Origin: an uncultured Alphaproteobacteria bacterium
Lineage (GTDB): Bacteria > Pseudomonadota > Alphaproteobacteria > Rs-D84
Assembly: GCA_937900435.1 (NCBI GenBank)
Contig: CALCEG010000131.1
Location: 1 to 13,707, forward strand
Length of the DNA stretch: 13,707 nucleotides
Direction of reading: 5' to 3'
Numbering within the stretch: position 1 is the first letter of the stretch; each line of letters starts with the position of its first letter. This document shows positions 13,076-13,707 of this stretch, piece by piece. The translations under genes and the position numbers were made by a program. The notes under the pieces are model-generated. The model was not told the DNA's origin and did not search any database. It saw nothing but the letters and a program-made list of their open reading frames with translations.

Positions 13076-13707
13076 TCAATTTAAAACATAACCACCATCT
13101 TGTTTTCTTATCAAACCTTGTAATTCCAACACAACTAAATCCGACTTGATTTCCGAAACGCTTTTTTTGACAAGATTTGCCAATACAGATTCCGACACAG
13201 GAATCATTCCTAACTTATCTAAAATTGCTTTGTTATTATTCCAATCTGCTTTTCTTAAAGTACCTTCATAAAGCAAACCGCATTTTTTCATCACCGACAA
13301 CACTTCTTCGCGCATTTTATCCGTACCGCGTTTATATATCCCGTGCGTGGCTAATCCTTCTTCAATCAACTGCCCCACCGTCATACGCGGATTTAACGAC
13401 GAATAGGGGTCTTGAAAAATGATTTGCAAGTCCTTGCGAAGTAACCGCATTTGCGCCTTGTCGCAAGTGGTAAGATTGATAGGATTTTCACGCCCGTAAT
13501 ACCATACCGCACCGTCGGTAGATGGAATTAGTTGTAAAATCACCCTGCCAAGCGTGGATTTTCCGCAACCGTTCGGACCGACGATAAACACGCGCTCACC
13601 GCGCTTGACCTGAAAATTCAGCTCGCGGAGAAGGTCTGCGGATGCCGAGGGATAGCGGAAGGAGAGCTTGCGGACGTCGAGAATATCGTTTCCGCTCTGA
13701 AGTCCGC
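13076..13707 (-). CDS. Patchwork open frame: ABC ATPase pieces, GNAT-like piece, DprA C-terminus (likely chimera)
   Basis: The frame is open from the window edge (13707) to a TGA at 13076, and the start lies outside. Read from the N-terminus, ILDVRKLSFRYPSA and GERVFIVGPNGCGKST resemble an ABC-F-type ATPase. From GCGKSTLGRVILQL to IIFQDPYSSLNPRMTVGQLI (Q-loop) it is a typical oligopeptide-transporter OppF/DppF ATPase. VMKKCGLLYEGTLRKADWNN reads like the C-terminus of a RimJ/RimL-type acetyltransferase. AILDKLGMIPVSESVLANLV to LQGLIRKQDGGYVLN is the winged helix that ends DprA. The ABC signature, Walker B and H-loop are missing. Base composition changes sharply near 13560 to GC-rich. The joins fall where the families share short motifs, so an assembly artefact is more likely than a real gene. 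Only the DprA end may belong to this genome. Confidence 0.6.
   Translation of the reverse strand, partial: GLQSGNDILDVRKLSFRYPSASADLLRELNFQVKRGERVFIVGPNGCGKSTLGRVILQLIPSTDGAVWYYGRENPINLTTCDKAQMRLLRKDLQIIFQDPYSSLNPRMTVGQLIEEGLATHGIYKRGTDKMREEVLSVMKKCGLLYEGTLRKADWNNNKAILDKLGMIPVSESVLANLVKKSVSEIKSDLVVLELQGLIRKQDGGYVLN

Noticed and set aside
1..13707. tRNA genes, rRNA genes and CRISPR arrays
   Set aside because: The gene-free stretches were read on both strands; no cloverleaf, rRNA segment or regularly spaced repeat array was seen.

Overview
The window looks like one contig from an uncultured, AT-rich alphaproteobacterium, probably a host-associated (gut-type) lineage. The lineage call rests on a Ros/MucR-family regulator, a RHH_4 ribbon-helix-helix protein typical of Alphaproteobacteria, and the style of the exported repeat protein near 10.5 kb. 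Genes are tightly packed. Nearly all stop codons are TAA, convergent genes touch or overlap at their stops, and several promoters sit so close to the ATG that the mRNAs should be leaderless.

Left part (1-3020): the first residues of a transposase-associated protein (cut by the edge), glutamyl-tRNA synthetase (gltX, minus strand), tRNA m7G46 methyltransferase (trmB, plus strand) and an unrecognised minus-strand protein converging on trmB.

Accessory operon (3031-5096, plus strand): four near-overlapping genes. They encode a two-helix membrane protein with a proline-rich stalk, a protein with a degenerate HNH-like stretch, a SUKH/SMI1-like protein and a small RHH_4 DNA-binding protein. This is the best candidate for an undescribed system built from protein genes.

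Housekeeping cluster on the minus strand (7836 down to 5093): mucR, then a small basic protein, then a single gene fusing the rRNA-maturation RNase YbeY to the apolipoprotein N-acyltransferase Lnt. The small protein's natural C-terminus lies in the -1 frame behind a perfect A AAA AAG slippery site. rarA (plus strand) runs divergently from mucR and meets fabD (minus strand) tail to tail.

Region 10148-11417: a strong promoter drives an RNA of about 175 nt with a long closing stem, an internal hairpin, a competing pairing and an intrinsic terminator. An exported-protein gene follows immediately without a promoter of its own, so the RNA looks like an attenuating leader (riboswitch-like). Beyond that gene lie a terminator, a 20-bp direct repeat and a large hairpin that ends dnaA.

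Right part (11418-13707): a divergent DnaA that appears to lack the arginine finger and the sensor 2 arginine, an AT-rich 368-base non-coding stretch with two tandem palindromes, and a final open frame that reads as a patchwork of unrelated protein families with a jump in base composition. This last frame is probably an assembly chimera and should not be trusted as a gene.
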